Source of the DNA: Evansella sp. LMS18
Lineage (GTDB): Bacteria; Bacillota; Bacilli; Bacillales; Salisediminibacteriaceae
DNA: 64,000 nt
Direction of reading: 5' to 3'
NCBI RefSeq assembly: GCF_024362785.1
Contig: NZ_CP093301.1
Location: 2,542,001-2,606,000 of the forward strand
The position numbers were made by a program, and so were the translations under genes. The notes beneath the pieces are model-generated. The model had not been told where the DNA came from. It made no database searches and was given only the letters and a program-made list of their open reading frames with translations. Numbering within the stretch: the first letter of the stretch is position 1; each line of letters begins with the position of its first letter. This document shows, in pieces, positions 25,786 through 34,852 of this stretch.

Positions 25786-26346
25786 ATGCTTAATGATCCA
25801 ATCTATGAAGACGAGCTGAAAAAACTTGAAGAAGCAAGGAATTGTTTCATTACTGAAATTGCTAAAAACATGCATTTGTATAACATAACTGCTTCCACAG
25901 GGAGATTGTACGGGACCGTTTTTTTTTCCGAGAAGCCAATGACACTGGATGAAATGAGCGAAGCGCTTGGTATGAGTAAAACGAGCATGAGCACAGGAAT
26001 AAGATCCCTGCTCGATGCTGATATGGTAGAACGTGTCTGGGAAAAAGGGATACGGAAAGATTTATATAAAACAGAGGATGACTGGTATAAGTCTTTTTCC
26101 AATGTATTCATAAAGCGGTGGCGTAATGCGACTAAATTAAATGTGGAAGCCATTGAGGAAACAAAGGAACAGCTTCTGAGGCTGAAAGAGGAGTCTCCAT
26201 CTGACGAGATCCGGGTAAAGGCGGAAGCAGATCTGGACAAACTGGCTAAAGCCGAGGAATACTATGCATGGCTCACAGATGTTGTGAATTTGTTTGAGAC
26301 AGGCGAAATCTTTAATATTGTACCGAAACGGAAGAGCGGCAAATAA
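25786..26346 (+). CDS. GbsR/OpcR-type (MarR-like) osmoprotectant regulator
   Basis: 186 residues. N-terminal helical part, then a winged helix (MTLDEMSEALGMSKTSMSTGIRSLLDADMVERVW, about 48-80), then a long helical C-terminal region rich in charged residues. This is the GbsR/OpcR layout: B. subtilis GbsR represses choline-related genes and OpcR represses opuC/opuB. Divergent from opuAA, it is the likely local regulator. The GAGGAGG ribosome site is well spaced. The specific ligand (choline or another) cannot be told. Confidence 0.88.
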   Translation: MLNDPIYEDELKKLEEARNCFITEIAKNMHLYNITASTGRLYGTVFFSEKPMTLDEMSEALGMSKTSMSTGIRSLLDADMVERVWEKGIRKDLYKTEDDWYKSFSNVFIKRWRNATKLNVEAIEETKEQLLRLKEESPSDEIRVKAEADLDKLAKAEEYYAWLTDVVNLFETGEIFNIVPKRKSGK

Positions 26347-26352
26347 TTTTGC

Positions 26353-26391
26353 TGCCAGGAAGGGCTTCCTTGGGGGCTCTTTTTTTTTTGA
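26353..26391 (+). terminator. Probable terminator of the GbsR-type regulator
   Basis: AGGAAG-gg-CTTCCT hairpin with a GC-rich flank, then ten T. Confidence 0.6.
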
Positions 26392-26549
26392 AAAGCTGAG
26401 AGATTGAAAAAACATGTAAAATTCAATACTACATAGTAGATCATCTGATAATTTTGTTATAATAAGATACATAAAAAATAAACACCTAGCTTCGCTGTAA
26501 TGAAAGAATGCCAGTACAGCCGGGCAAATGATATAAAGGATGAGAAATC

Positions 26550-26642
26550 TTGCATAAGAAAAATTACATGCTGGCTCTATATTTATTAATCTTAGGTTTT
26601 GCTGGTGCAGCCCTCTTCTGGTTCTGGGTATTCACTAAATAA
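26550..26642 (+). CDS. Small membrane peptide (30 aa)
   Basis: TTG start after AAGGATGAG (26537-26545). The product is nearly one membrane helix (MLALYLLILGFAGAALFWFWVFTK after a basic start). A strong terminator lies 16 bp beyond the stop. Such tiny single-helix proteins often stabilise membrane complexes, but no family is recognised. The self-contained unit (ribosome site, ORF, terminator) argues it is real. Confidence 0.55.
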   Translation: MHKKNYMLALYLLILGFAGAALFWFWVFTK

Positions 26643-26657
26643 AAACGCGATTATTGC

Positions 26658-26696
26658 AGGTGCCAAACAACAATTACATGTTTGGCGCCTTTTTTA
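26658..26696 (+). terminator. Terminator after the 30-aa peptide gene
   Basis: GGTGCCAAACA, loop, TGTTTGGCGCC, six T; 11-bp stem with one G-T. Confidence 0.88.
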
Positions 26697-26730
26697 TACA
26701 ATGATAAACAACTCAGATTCATTACATAAA

Positions 26731-27127
26731 TATCAATTTCATAATTCAAGATTATCAATTTTAATGCGAACATTATCATAAAACGTTACTTTGTTGTTCG
26801 ATTTACGCTACAGACGGACGCGTTCTGCGGGCACGGCTTCAACTAATTTTTTTCGGCTGAACGCCGGCAAAAATGGATTTTCAGCTTCTCATGCTTTTCC
26901 CGCAAGAACGAGCATCCTCTTCACCGCAAATGCATCGAGTTGTCTCGACGGATATTCTACGGAGCTAAGTGGCAAAACTTTTTTTGCGACGAGTAACCGC
27001 AGGAGCAGGTCTCTTTTTTGCGACGAGTAACCGCAGGAGCAGAGGAAGAGACAGTCACCGCCGTCTTACACTTCAATCGAAAAGTAATGCGTCTTTTTTA
27101 TAAAAAGTCTATATATGAAATTCATTC
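26731..27127 (-). repeat. Element A, copy 3 (long form, with inner duplication)
   Basis: About 397 bp, reverse orientation relative to copies 1 and 2. Ends TATCAATTTCATAATTCAAG and TATGAAATTCATTC. Carries the extra middle block (AAGAACGAGCATC to GAGACAGTCACC) missing from the short form. It also has a 29-bp duplication of TTTTTTGCGACGAGTAACCG-containing sequence near 26980-27045. It ends about 50 bp before the predicted sigX promoter. Confidence 0.88.
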
Positions 27128-27177
27128 ACATAGATTCAGATTGTAATGTTTTTTTGGGGGTCAGTTTATATTTATTA

Positions 27178-27203
27178 TGTAACTTTAATAACGTAAGAAC
27201 GAC
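27178..27203 (+). promoter_or_regulatory. Candidate SigX autoregulatory promoter
   Basis: TGTAAC (27178-27183), 16 bp, CGAC (27200-27203), close to the B. subtilis SigX consensus (TGTAAC with CGAC about 17 bp away). Confidence 0.5.
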
Positions 27204-27230
27204 AAAATAAGTATACAGGGAGGGAAGAGC

Positions 27231-27776
27231 GTGAGGGAGGAATTTGATCGTTTGTACGATACTTACCATCACACACTTTTCCAGTATTTGTTTTACATGG
27301 TTCGCAATCGCGAAGTAGCGGAAGAATTAGTGCAGGAAGTTTATATAAAAGTACTTAATTCCTATAAATCATTTGAAGGAAAAAGCAGTGAGAAAACATG
27401 GCTTTATTCTGTGGCAAAACATGTAGGAATCGATTATATCAGAAGCCAGGGAAGAAAGAAGCGAAAATGGGAAGGGAAGCAGTACGAGTGGAGCGAAAGG
27501 GAATTTGAGCTCAGGGACCAGGCTCCCCTTCCTGATGAACTGGCGGTGCGGAAAGACGAGGTGCAGGAGGTTTATAAAGCGCTTGCAGAGTGTACGGAGG
27601 ACCAGCAGCAGGTCATCCTGCTGAGGTATATACAATCCCTCAGCGTTTCGGAAGCAGCAGAAGTCCTTGGCTGGACAGAGAGTAAAGTGAAAACAACCCA
27701 GCACCGGGCACTGAAGGCACTGCGCAAGAGACTGGAAGAGAAATCCACATCAAAGCTAAAGGAGGCCAGCGAATGA
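27231..27776 (+). CDS. sigX: SigX, ECF-type RNA polymerase sigma factor
   Basis: 181 residues, GTG start after GGAGGG. Sigma region 2 (FDRLYDTYHHTLFQYLFYMVRNREVAEELVQEVYIKV, about 4-40) and region 4 with the helix-turn-helix (VSEAAEVLGWTESKVKTTQHRALKALRKRL, about 140-170). YHHTLFQYLFYMVR, EKTWLYSVAKHV and SESKVKTTQHR-type motifs are close to B. subtilis SigX, which controls cell-envelope charge and resistance to cationic peptides. The stop overlaps the anti-sigma gene by 4 bp (ATGA). Confidence 0.92.
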   Translation: MREEFDRLYDTYHHTLFQYLFYMVRNREVAEELVQEVYIKVLNSYKSFEGKSSEKTWLYSVAKHVGIDYIRSQGRKKRKWEGKQYEWSEREFELRDQAPLPDELAVRKDEVQEVYKALAECTEDQQQVILLRYIQSLSVSEAAEVLGWTESKVKTTQHRALKALRKRLEEKSTSKLKEASE

Positions 27777-29167
27777 GTAAGCGTTCCAACTGGGATGAAC
27801 GGAAAATTGAAGAGAGTCTTAAGCAGTTTCCGGCTGTAAAGGACAATCGTTCAAAAGATGAGTTATTCCAGTCTATTCAGAGACAAATAAATACTACCAC
27901 GACAAAAAACGGGAACGACCTGCGGAAAAAGAAAAAAAGAGCATGGTACTATCCGGCCGCCGCAGCCGCCGCTGCTGTCTTTCTGATCATCCTCATCCTT
28001 CCTTCTCTCGTCAGTAACGAACAACAGCAGTTGATGACTACAGAGAACTATAATGCCGGGGATATGGCTGGAAATGGGGAACCTGCTGGGAATAACACCG
28101 CAGCGGTTATGGATGAGCCAGATTCAGGTTCCATGGAAGAAAACTTTAATGATTCCGGCAGCAATAATAATGAAGAAGTTTATACAGCTGAAAACGATAA
28201 CGATGATATGCCTGCTAATAACGGAGAAGTAAATAATTTCGCGGCTGAAAACGAAGCTGTTGAAGCCAATGAGAATTATAACAACAACCGGGAAGAGAAC
28301 CAGGAAATAGAAGAATTACCTGGTGAGGAAGAGTCTGAACAGAGCAGTTACGTGACTGTGCCTGTCCCTCGTACCATGGAAGTGGCTACAGGCAATTACA
28401 TGAGCGGAAAAGTTGCTTTCACAGGTGTAGTGAGAGAATTTCCGGAAAGTGCGGAACTGGATGACATCCTCCTTTATTCCCTCACTTCTGAAGAGTTTAA
28501 CTGGGGGTACAGTCTTCAGGGACAGCTCCAGGATATCGATTTAATTCCTGATGAAAATACAGCAGTGCTTGATTTTTCCGAAGACCATAGATTGATGAGT
28601 CTTGCATCTGAACAGGAAAATATATTGAGGGAAATGCTGCGGGAAATCTTTGGCCTTTATGGTTTCAGTTCTGTAATTCTTACAGTCAACGGGGAGCCAG
28701 GTATTGATTTCGGGCAGGCGGGGCCAATAGAAGAACTGGAAGATGTTACCCCCGTTAACAGAGGGTACTATTTGTACAAGCATGAAAATGGGGACTCGTT
28801 ATTCATACGGGGAGCCGCTGCAGGAGAAGAGATGACCGATGCTTCCGGAAACCTTCTTTCCTTTGAAGACACTCTAGAAAAAATGAAAAGTGTGGCTGAA
28901 GGCGCCTGGTACTCTCCTGCGATACCGGAAGAGCTGGAACTGGAAACATCACCGAATGACAATGAAGTCACTGTAACGATAGAATATGAAAACAGCGAGT
29001 TTGAAACAGCAGCTGAATATGATCTCCTTTTTGAATCAGTAATTCTGGCTGCGTCAGACTTTAACTTCGAGTACATTACCTTTGAAGGGGTGCTTCTGGA
29101 CAGAACGGAGAGCTTTGAAGATGGTGAAAAAATCAAAGTGAGGAATCTTCCGCTGGCCAGCCGATAA
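27773..29167 (+). CDS. rsiX: RsiX-like anti-sigma factor with N/E-rich extracellular linker
   Basis: 464 residues. Cytosolic N-terminus of about 55 residues (binds SigX), one membrane span (about 58-82: WYYPAAAAAAAVFLIILILPSLV), then an outer region. It opens with about 110 residues of Asn/Glu/Asp-rich low complexity. It ends in two soluble parts, one GerM-like (about 200-300, FTGVVREFPESAELDDILLY) and one of about 130 residues with a beta-rich pattern. Position and overlap after sigX identify it as the cognate anti-sigma factor. Its outer half differs from B. subtilis RsiX. Confidence 0.85.
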   Translation: MSKRSNWDERKIEESLKQFPAVKDNRSKDELFQSIQRQINTTTTKNGNDLRKKKKRAWYYPAAAAAAAVFLIILILPSLVSNEQQQLMTTENYNAGDMAGNGEPAGNNTAAVMDEPDSGSMEENFNDSGSNNNEEVYTAENDNDDMPANNGEVNNFAAENEAVEANENYNNNREENQEIEELPGEEESEQSSYVTVPVPRTMEVATGNYMSGKVAFTGVVREFPESAELDDILLYSLTSEEFNWGYSLQGQLQDIDLIPDENTAVLDFSEDHRLMSLASEQENILREMLREIFGLYGFSSVILTVNGEPGIDFGQAGPIEELEDVTPVNRGYYLYKHENGDSLFIRGAAAGEEMTDASGNLLSFEDTLEKMKSVAEGAWYSPAIPEELELETSPNDNEVTVTIEYENSEFETAAEYDLLFESVILAASDFNFEYITFEGVLLDRTESFEDGEKIKVRNLPLASR

Positions 29168-29174
29168 CCAACAT

Positions 29175-29208
29175 GACTCTTCTCGTATCTATGGGAAGAG
29201 TTTTTTTG
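29175..29208 (+). terminator. Terminator of sigX-rsiX
   Basis: ACTCTTC, loop, GGAAGAGT, seven T. Confidence 0.85.
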
Positions 29209-29258
29209 CATATTAGTATAAACTTAATTTTAATACAGGAAAATACAGGGAGGGTAAC

Positions 29259-30218
29259 ATGATCAGCTTAAATGATATCAAACAGGCGCGAGAGAATATT
29301 TCGGGAATTATCCATAAGACCCCAATTATCCAGTCTGAACAGTTATCCGGGATAAGCGGAAACGACGTTTATCTCAAAGGGGAACATGTGCAGAAAACAG
29401 GTTCATTTAAAATTCGTGGCGCTTCCAATAAAGTTATCTCTGCTGTCCGGGGAGGGGCCGGGAAAGTTACCGCCGCTTCATCAGGCAATCATGGACAGGC
29501 TGTTGCCTATATTTCCAAAAAGCTGAATGTTCCAGCCACTGTAGTGGTTCCGGAAGACGCGGCACTATGCAAAATTAATGCGATTTCTTCCTATGGGGCA
29601 GGAATTGAAAAATGCGGAACCACTTCTGCCGAGAGGATACCAAAAGCCATGGAACTGGCTGAATCGGAGGGAGGAGTGTTTATTCCTCCATACGATGATC
29701 CTTTAGTAATGGCCGGCCAGGGAACAACCGGACTGGAAATTATTGAGGAGCTGGACGACATCGACGCGATCATTGTGCCTGTAGGCGGGGGAGGCCTCCT
29801 TTCCGGGATTCTGACCGCCGTTAAGGAAACCAACCCGGCTGTTAAGGTTTACGGAGCGGAACCATTGCTGGCGAATGATACGTTTTTATCTCTCCAGAAC
29901 CAAAAAATCACTTCCATCCCAACCGCTCCGACAATAGCCGACGGACTAAGGTCTTCTCAGCCTGGGGACATGACTTTCCCTGTATTAATGAAATACCTTG
30001 ATGACCTGATTTTAGTTAATGAGGATGAAATAAAGCAGTCTTTCTTTTTTGTCCTCGAAAGGCTAAAGCAGCTCATAGAACCTTCAAGTGCAGTTGCGGT
30101 TGCCGCAGCTATGTATGGGAAAATTCCTTTAGAAGGGAAGAAGGTAGCTGTAGTTTTGTCAGGAGGAAATGTGGATCTTGGCAGACTTTCCGATTTAATG
30201 CCGGAAGATCGCCGTTAA
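29259..30218 (+). CDS. PLP-dependent threonine/serine dehydratase (catabolic type)
   Basis: 319 residues, fold type II. The PLP lysine is in KTGSFKIRGA (about 45-54), the Asn-containing loop in SSGNHGQAVAY, and the glycine phosphate loop is PVGGGGLLSG (about 172-181). No C-terminal ACT regulatory domain, so it is of the short TdcB/IlvA-like type. It deaminates threonine to 2-oxobutanoate or serine to pyruvate in the cytosol; racemase activity of related enzymes cannot be ruled out. AGGGAGG ribosome site. Monocistronic in appearance, followed 45 bp later by the YfhP-like gene. Confidence 0.92.
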   Translation: MISLNDIKQARENISGIIHKTPIIQSEQLSGISGNDVYLKGEHVQKTGSFKIRGASNKVISAVRGGAGKVTAASSGNHGQAVAYISKKLNVPATVVVPEDAALCKINAISSYGAGIEKCGTTSAERIPKAMELAESEGGVFIPPYDDPLVMAGQGTTGLEIIEELDDIDAIIVPVGGGGLLSGILTAVKETNPAVKVYGAEPLLANDTFLSLQNQKITSIPTAPTIADGLRSSQPGDMTFPVLMKYLDDLILVNEDEIKQSFFFVLERLKQLIEPSSAVAVAAAMYGKIPLEGKKVAVVLSGGNVDLGRLSDLMPEDRR

Positions 30219-30263
30219 CAAAACGATTATAAATGAAGAAGTTCAGTCATACCGGAGGCACGA

Positions 30264-31139
30264 ATGGATACGATTACGCATACTTTTTTAGGGTTAGCAA
30301 TCTATGGAGCGGTAGATAAACGTAATTTTTCTAAACGGGAAAAAAGGGCTCTTCTTTTTACTGCAGTCGCAGGCAGCCAGATTCCTGATATAGATGTGGT
30401 TTCCCAGCTGTGGGATTCAGATGGGCAATATCAGATGTGGCACAGAGGAATCACACATTCTGTTTTTATGGTACCTGTTTTTGCAGCTTTTCTTTATGGG
30501 GTGGCTAGCTGGGTTTGGAAAGTAAAAAGGTGGTTATTTTTCTGGATTGGCCTGCTCGCTGTTTTCATCCATAATACAATGGATCTGTTTAACGCCTGGG
30601 GAACAGGTTATTTTGAGCCTGTTTCCTCTGTTCGGCTAACCTTTGGGACTCTTCCTATTGTGGATTTTGTTATATGGGCTGTGCTTCTTGGCAGCTGGCT
30701 GATCAGCCGTTATTCCAGGAGATGCTTAAGTCATCATGTATTCAGGACAGCATGGCTGCTCATCGTTGTTCATGTGGCAGTGCAGACTTCGCAAGGCTAT
30801 ATTATCTATAACCAATACGAAGAGGCATATGAGGAAAGAGCCCTGTCAGCGTCTTTCGTACCATGGCATTTTTCGATGATTGGAAAGCAGGATGGATTGG
30901 TTTCGATATATAACGCTTCTTTATTTAGGGAAGACAGCCTGGAATACCAGTTAGAGAGTGCTGAAGAAGCAGACCTTGAAGCTCTTTTTGAGGCCAGGCC
31001 CGAGGCAAGAACGCTGTATGAATGGGCTCCTTTTGTAGTTATTGTGGAGGAAGAAGAGCGAATCGGCATATATGACCCCAGGTTTTACCGGGATGGGCAG
31101 TCGTTTTTGTTCGAATATATTGAGGCTGGGGAGTCGTAG
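30264..31139 (+). CDS. YfhP/YdjM-like membrane-bound metal-dependent hydrolase
   Basis: 291 residues. Opens with the family motif MDTITHTFLGLAIYGA, then DIDVVSQLWDSDG and WHRGITHSVF (His/Asp metal site, about 60-90), with four to five membrane spans. The last about 110 residues are soluble and acidic. The DUF457/YdjM family is predicted to be metal-dependent membrane hydrolases, and in B. subtilis YfhP is a regulator-like membrane protein; true substrate unknown. GGAGG ribosome site. Confidence 0.85.
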   Translation: MDTITHTFLGLAIYGAVDKRNFSKREKRALLFTAVAGSQIPDIDVVSQLWDSDGQYQMWHRGITHSVFMVPVFAAFLYGVASWVWKVKRWLFFWIGLLAVFIHNTMDLFNAWGTGYFEPVSSVRLTFGTLPIVDFVIWAVLLGSWLISRYSRRCLSHHVFRTAWLLIVVHVAVQTSQGYIIYNQYEEAYEERALSASFVPWHFSMIGKQDGLVSIYNASLFREDSLEYQLESAEEADLEALFEARPEARTLYEWAPFVVIVEEEERIGIYDPRFYRDGQSFLFEYIEAGES

Positions 31140-31179
31140 CGCAGGTTGTGGCTGTATGCTGTTGGGTTTTTGTTAATTT

Positions 31180-31506
31180 TGCTGGACAAACTTTATTGGA
31201 TAAAGCAAATTTGACCAGAAAAGAGAGTTTGCTGGACAAATCTGTCTGTTGGAAGAGGGATTTGTCCAGAAAAAATGATTTGCAGGACAAATTTAAGTGG
31301 AGAAGGTAAGATTTGTCCCGAGCAGTAACCTTTATTTTACACTAATTCCTGATTGTAGTAATTATCTGGACAAATTATTAGGAAATCAAGGAAATTTGTC
31401 CAGAAAAGAGAGTTTGCTGGACAAATCTGTCTGTTGGAAGAGGAATTTGTCCAGAAAAAATGATTTGCAGGACAAATTTAAGTGGAGAAGGTAAGATTTG
31501 TCCTGC
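31180..31506. repeat. Tandem array 3: alternating TGGACAAAT / ATTTGTCCA motifs and a duplicated 112-bp block
   Basis: Near-identical blocks at 31207-31319 and 31393-31504. Each has the inverted pair CTGGACAAAT and ATTTGTCCAG three times in alternating directions, so several mutually exclusive hairpins can form. It starts 40 bp after the YfhP-like gene. No ORF. Confidence 0.88.
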
Positions 31507-31633
31507 ATCACGTGAAGCTGTATTTGCAGAATGCTCCACTCCCACTCCCGATCACACAGCCCCCCAAAATACAGAGATGGGCTGGCTGTATCACCAGTCC
31601 CAATATCACCTGAAACAAAGGTAACTGCCGCTG
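31507..31633. other. Spacer between array 3 and rocR
   Basis: No gene. No convincing terminator for rocR is visible. Confidence 0.5.
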
Positions 31634-33046
31634 TTACAACCCGTATTTCCGTAAACGGTATTGCAGGCTCTGCCGGCTGATGCCTAACACTTCAGCCGCC
31701 TTAGTTACATTTCCTTTATTCTGTTTTAAGACTTTATTTATATAGAACTTTTCTGTCTCTTCCATAAAGCTGCCCAACGAGGTGGTTTCCGTCCCGAAGA
31801 GAGCAGGATTGACAATTTCAGGAGCTGGTAAAACCGGCATCTCAGCCAGCTGTTCATACTCGGGAAATTTGTTTCTTACATGGACAGGGAGGTGGTTGAA
31901 ATCGATTTTTTCCTCATAATCGATTAGATTCATTGCCCCTTCAATCATATGCTCCAGTTCCCTTACATTTCCAGGCCACTCATAATCAAGGAACAGTCTT
32001 ACTACCGTATCTTCAATCCCGGGTACCTTCAGCTGAAAACGCTGGTTATATTTTTCAATGAAATGCTCTGCCAGCAGCGGAATATCTTCTTTTCGCTCCC
32101 TGAGCGGAGGGAGGACAATCGAGACTACACTTAATCTGTAATATAAGTCTTCTCTCAGATTATTTTTTTCAATCGCCTTTAATGGCTCCTCGTTCAGCGA
32201 GGCCAGTATTCTCACATCAACGAACCTGTCTCTCGTGTCTCCGATGCGCCGAATCTTCTTTTCCTGAATGACCCTGAGCAGCTTTGCCTGAAGAGAGGCA
32301 TTTAAAGAATTGATTTCATCAAGGAGGAGGGTGCCGCCATCAGCTTGTTCGAAGAGGCCCGGGTGGTCGGCTGCCCCTGTAAACGCTCCTTTTACTGTGC
32401 CGAATAAGATACCCTCGATCAGCGTATCGGGAAGGGCCGCGCAGTTCTGGCTGATAAACGGTTTGGAGGCACGTGCACTCCCATTATGTATACTCTGGGC
32501 AAACAGCTCTTTTCCTGTACCTGTTTCCCCGTAGATCAGCACAGACGAAGAAGTTCTCGTCGCCTTTTTTGCGTTGGTTATTACCTCATGGATCGTATTG
32601 CTCTTACCAATTATTTTATCAAAGGTGAACCTTGCTTCCCCTTTTTCCCATGCGTTCTCCCGGGTGAGTCGTTCCAGTTTAGTAATATCCTTTGCAATTT
32701 CTGCTGCACCGACAATTCTCCCGTCGCTTATAAGGGGAAATGTATCATTTATAGTAGTGATTTCCTGGCCGTTAAAATTAAAGTATGTCTGTTTAGCATT
32801 CTTTTTTACTGTGCCTTTCCGGAGGGCCTGAAGAAGTCTGCTTTCCTCTTCACCGCTAAATTTGAATATATCCAGTATATTTTTCTCCAGCACATCCTCT
32901 TTCTTCATATCTTCCATTCGTGACATATTCTTATTGTAAATAACGGATTTCCCTTCGTGGTCTACTACATGTATCCCGGCATCGACCGCGTCCAGAAGCT
33001 GTAAATAAATAGAGTCGATATTAGGTAATGCATTTCCTCTGGTCAT
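31634..33046 (-). CDS. rocR: RocR-like sigma-54-dependent activator of arginine catabolism
   Basis: 470 residues. PAS domain (about 12-120), AAA+ domain with Walker A GETGTGKE (about 170-177) and the sigma-54 contact loop GAFTGA (in GTVKGAFTGAADH, about 220), and a Fis-type helix-turn-helix at the C-terminus (VTKAAEVLGISRQSLQYRLRKYGL). Matches RocR, which senses ornithine or citrulline and activates roc operons. It is divergent from the rocA-rocD genes, whose promoter is a perfect sigma-54 site. ATG follows GGAGGAGG. Confidence 0.92.
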   Translation of the reverse strand: MTRGNALPNIDSIYLQLLDAVDAGIHVVDHEGKSVIYNKNMSRMEDMKKEDVLEKNILDIFKFSGEEESRLLQALRKGTVKKNAKQTYFNFNGQEITTINDTFPLISDGRIVGAAEIAKDITKLERLTRENAWEKGEARFTFDKIIGKSNTIHEVITNAKKATRTSSSVLIYGETGTGKELFAQSIHNGSARASKPFISQNCAALPDTLIEGILFGTVKGAFTGAADHPGLFEQADGGTLLLDEINSLNASLQAKLLRVIQEKKIRRIGDTRDRFVDVRILASLNEEPLKAIEKNNLREDLYYRLSVVSIVLPPLRERKEDIPLLAEHFIEKYNQRFQLKVPGIEDTVVRLFLDYEWPGNVRELEHMIEGAMNLIDYEEKIDFNHLPVHVRNKFPEYEQLAEMPVLPAPEIVNPALFGTETTSLGSFMEETEKFYINKVLKQNKGNVTKAAEVLGISRQSLQYRLRKYGL

Positions 33047-33119
33047 TTAGCGCCTCCTCCTCCAGAATTCCTGGTCCTTAAAAATATTTTACAGTTACGG
33101 ACAATCACCTGCAATCTGT

Positions 33120-33166
33120 TTTTGCATACTGGCGCAAAATATATTGGCACCGCAAAATTACTTTGC
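33120..33166. promoter_or_regulatory. Two candidate RocR upstream activating sites
   Basis: Palindrome 1: TTTTGC (33120-33125), N8, GCAAAA (33134-33139). Palindrome 2: GCAAA-attac-type core-TTTGC (33152-33166). They lie 45-90 bp upstream of the -24 element, as expected for an AAA+ activator. Confidence 0.6.
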
Positions 33167-33209
33167 TCCACAACCCCATTAAAAATAAGCTGCCTCGCCT
33201 TCTGATGTT

Positions 33210-33225
33210 TGGCACAAAAATTGCA
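33210..33225 (+). promoter_or_regulatory. Sigma-54 (SigL) -24/-12 promoter of rocA
   Basis: TGGCAC (33210-33215), AAAAA, TTGCA (33221-33225): exact match to the TGGCAC-N5-TTGC consensus. Confidence 0.92.
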
Positions 33226-33271
33226 CTATAAATTATTGTGCAAACAAATTGGAAAAGGGAGTGTTTTTTTC

Positions 33272-34822
33272 ATGGTCGTACCTTACAAACATGAACCATT
33301 TACAGACTTTACGGTGGAAGAGAACCATAAAGAATTTGAAGCTGCTTTAAATCTCGTAAAAGGTGAACTTGGCAAAGAGTATCCCCTCATCATCGGCGGG
33401 GAGAAAATAATGACAGAGGATAAAATCGTTTCGGAAAACCCTGCAAATAAGGCTGAAATCGTAGGGTACGTTTCTAAAGCGGACCAGGAGCTGGCAGAGA
33501 AAGCAATGCAGTCTGCTCTGAAGGCTTTCGAATCCTGGAAAAAGTGGACTCCTGAAGCACGGGCAAATATACTTTTCCGTGCTGCTGCAATCATCCGACG
33601 CAGGAAGCACGAGTTTTCTGCATACCTTGTTTACGAAGCAGGGAAACCGTGGAAGGAAGCAGATGCAGATACTGCGGAAGCGATTGATTTTCTGGAGTAT
33701 TATGCCCGTCAGATGATCCGCCTGAAAGATGGAGTGGAAATCAATTCCCGTGAAATCGAGCATAACTCCTTTAAATATATCCCCCTTGGTGTCGGGGTAA
33801 CAATATCACCATGGAATTTTGCTTTTGCTATTATGGCAGGTACCACCGTTGCGCCTGTAGTAACCGGAAATACGGTACTGCTTAAGCCAGCATCCACTAC
33901 TCCTGTAGTTGCTTATAAATTTATGGAAGTACTGATGGAATCAGGTCTCCCTGAAGGAGTTGTAAACTATATACCAGGAAGCGGCTCTGTGATTGGGGAT
34001 TATCTCATAGACCATCCTAAAACACGTTTTGTTAACTTCACAGGATCTAAAGAAGTGGGCCTGAGAATATATGAGCGTGCTGCGAAAGTACAGAAAGGTC
34101 AGATTTGGCTGAAGCGTGTTATTGCGGAAATGGGTGGTAAAGATACTATAATAGTAGATAATGATGCAGATCTGGATCTTGCTGCAGAATCTATCACATA
34201 TTCCGCGTTTGGTTTTTCCGGGCAGAAATGCTCTGCATGCTCCCGGGCGGTAATCCATGAAGATGTCTACGATGAAGTTTTGGAAAAAGTGGCAGCCCGC
34301 ACGAAAGAGCTGTCAGTTGGCCCTACTTATATGGATAATTCCAATTTCATGGGACCTGTAAACGACCAGGCTGCCTTTGATAAAGTCATGAATTATATCG
34401 AAATTGGACAAAAGGAAGGAAAATTGATTGCCGGTGGCGAAGGAGATTCTTCTGAAGGATATTTCATTCAGCCAACAGTTATCGCTGATGTGGATCCGGA
34501 AGCAAGGATTATGCAGGAAGAAATCTTCGGTCCGGTAGTAGCATTTGCAAAGGCGAAGGATTTTGACGAACTTCTTGCAATTGCAAATAATACGGAATAC
34601 GGACTGACAGGTGCTGTTATATCAAATAACCGGGATCATCTGGAACGGGCACGTGAGGAATTCCATGTTGGGAATCTTTATTTCAACCGTGGATGTACAG
34701 CGGCAATCGTAGGCTACCAGCCATTTGGCGGTTTTAATATGTCAGGTACAGATTCCAAAGCCGGAGGGCCTGACTACCTGCTCCACTTCCTGCAGCCTAA
34801 GACTGTGACAGACCAGTTCTGA
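33272..34822 (+). CDS. rocA: RocA, 1-pyrroline-5-carboxylate dehydrogenase
   Basis: 516 residues from ATG 33272, behind AAAAGGGAG; upstream in-frame sequence overlaps the promoter. NAD-dependent oxidation of pyrroline-5-carboxylate/glutamate semialdehyde to glutamate, the last step of arginine, ornithine and proline breakdown. Catalytic Cys in [14 protein letters not shown] (about 312-325), catalytic Glu in IAEMGGKD (about 286), NAD-binding FTGSKEVG. First gene after the sigma-54 promoter, so it should be RocR/SigL controlled. Confidence 0.96.
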   Translation: MVVPYKHEPFTDFTVEENHKEFEAALNLVKGELGKEYPLIIGGEKIMTEDKIVSENPANKAEIVGYVSKADQELAEKAMQSALKAFESWKKWTPEARANILFRAAAIIRRRKHEFSAYLVYEAGKPWKEADADTAEAIDFLEYYARQMIRLKDGVEINSREIEHNSFKYIPLGVGVTISPWNFAFAIMAGTTVAPVVTGNTVLLKPASTTPVVAYKFMEVLMESGLPEGVVNYIPGSGSVIGDYLIDHPKTRFVNFTGSKEVGLRIYERAAKVQKGQIWLKRVIAEMGGKDTIIVDNDADLDLAAESITYSAFGFSGQKCSACSRAVIHEDVYDEVLEKVAARTKELSVGPTYMDNSNFMGPVNDQAAFDKVMNYIEIGQKEGKLIAGGEGDSSEGYFIQPTVIADVDPEARIMQEEIFGPVVAFAKAKDFDELLAIANNTEYGLTGAVISNNRDHLERAREEFHVGNLYFNRGCTAAIVGYQPFGGFNMSGTDSKAGGPDYLLHFLQPKTVTDQF

Positions 34823-34852
34823 TCAGTAATATTTTTAAGGGGGTATACACAC

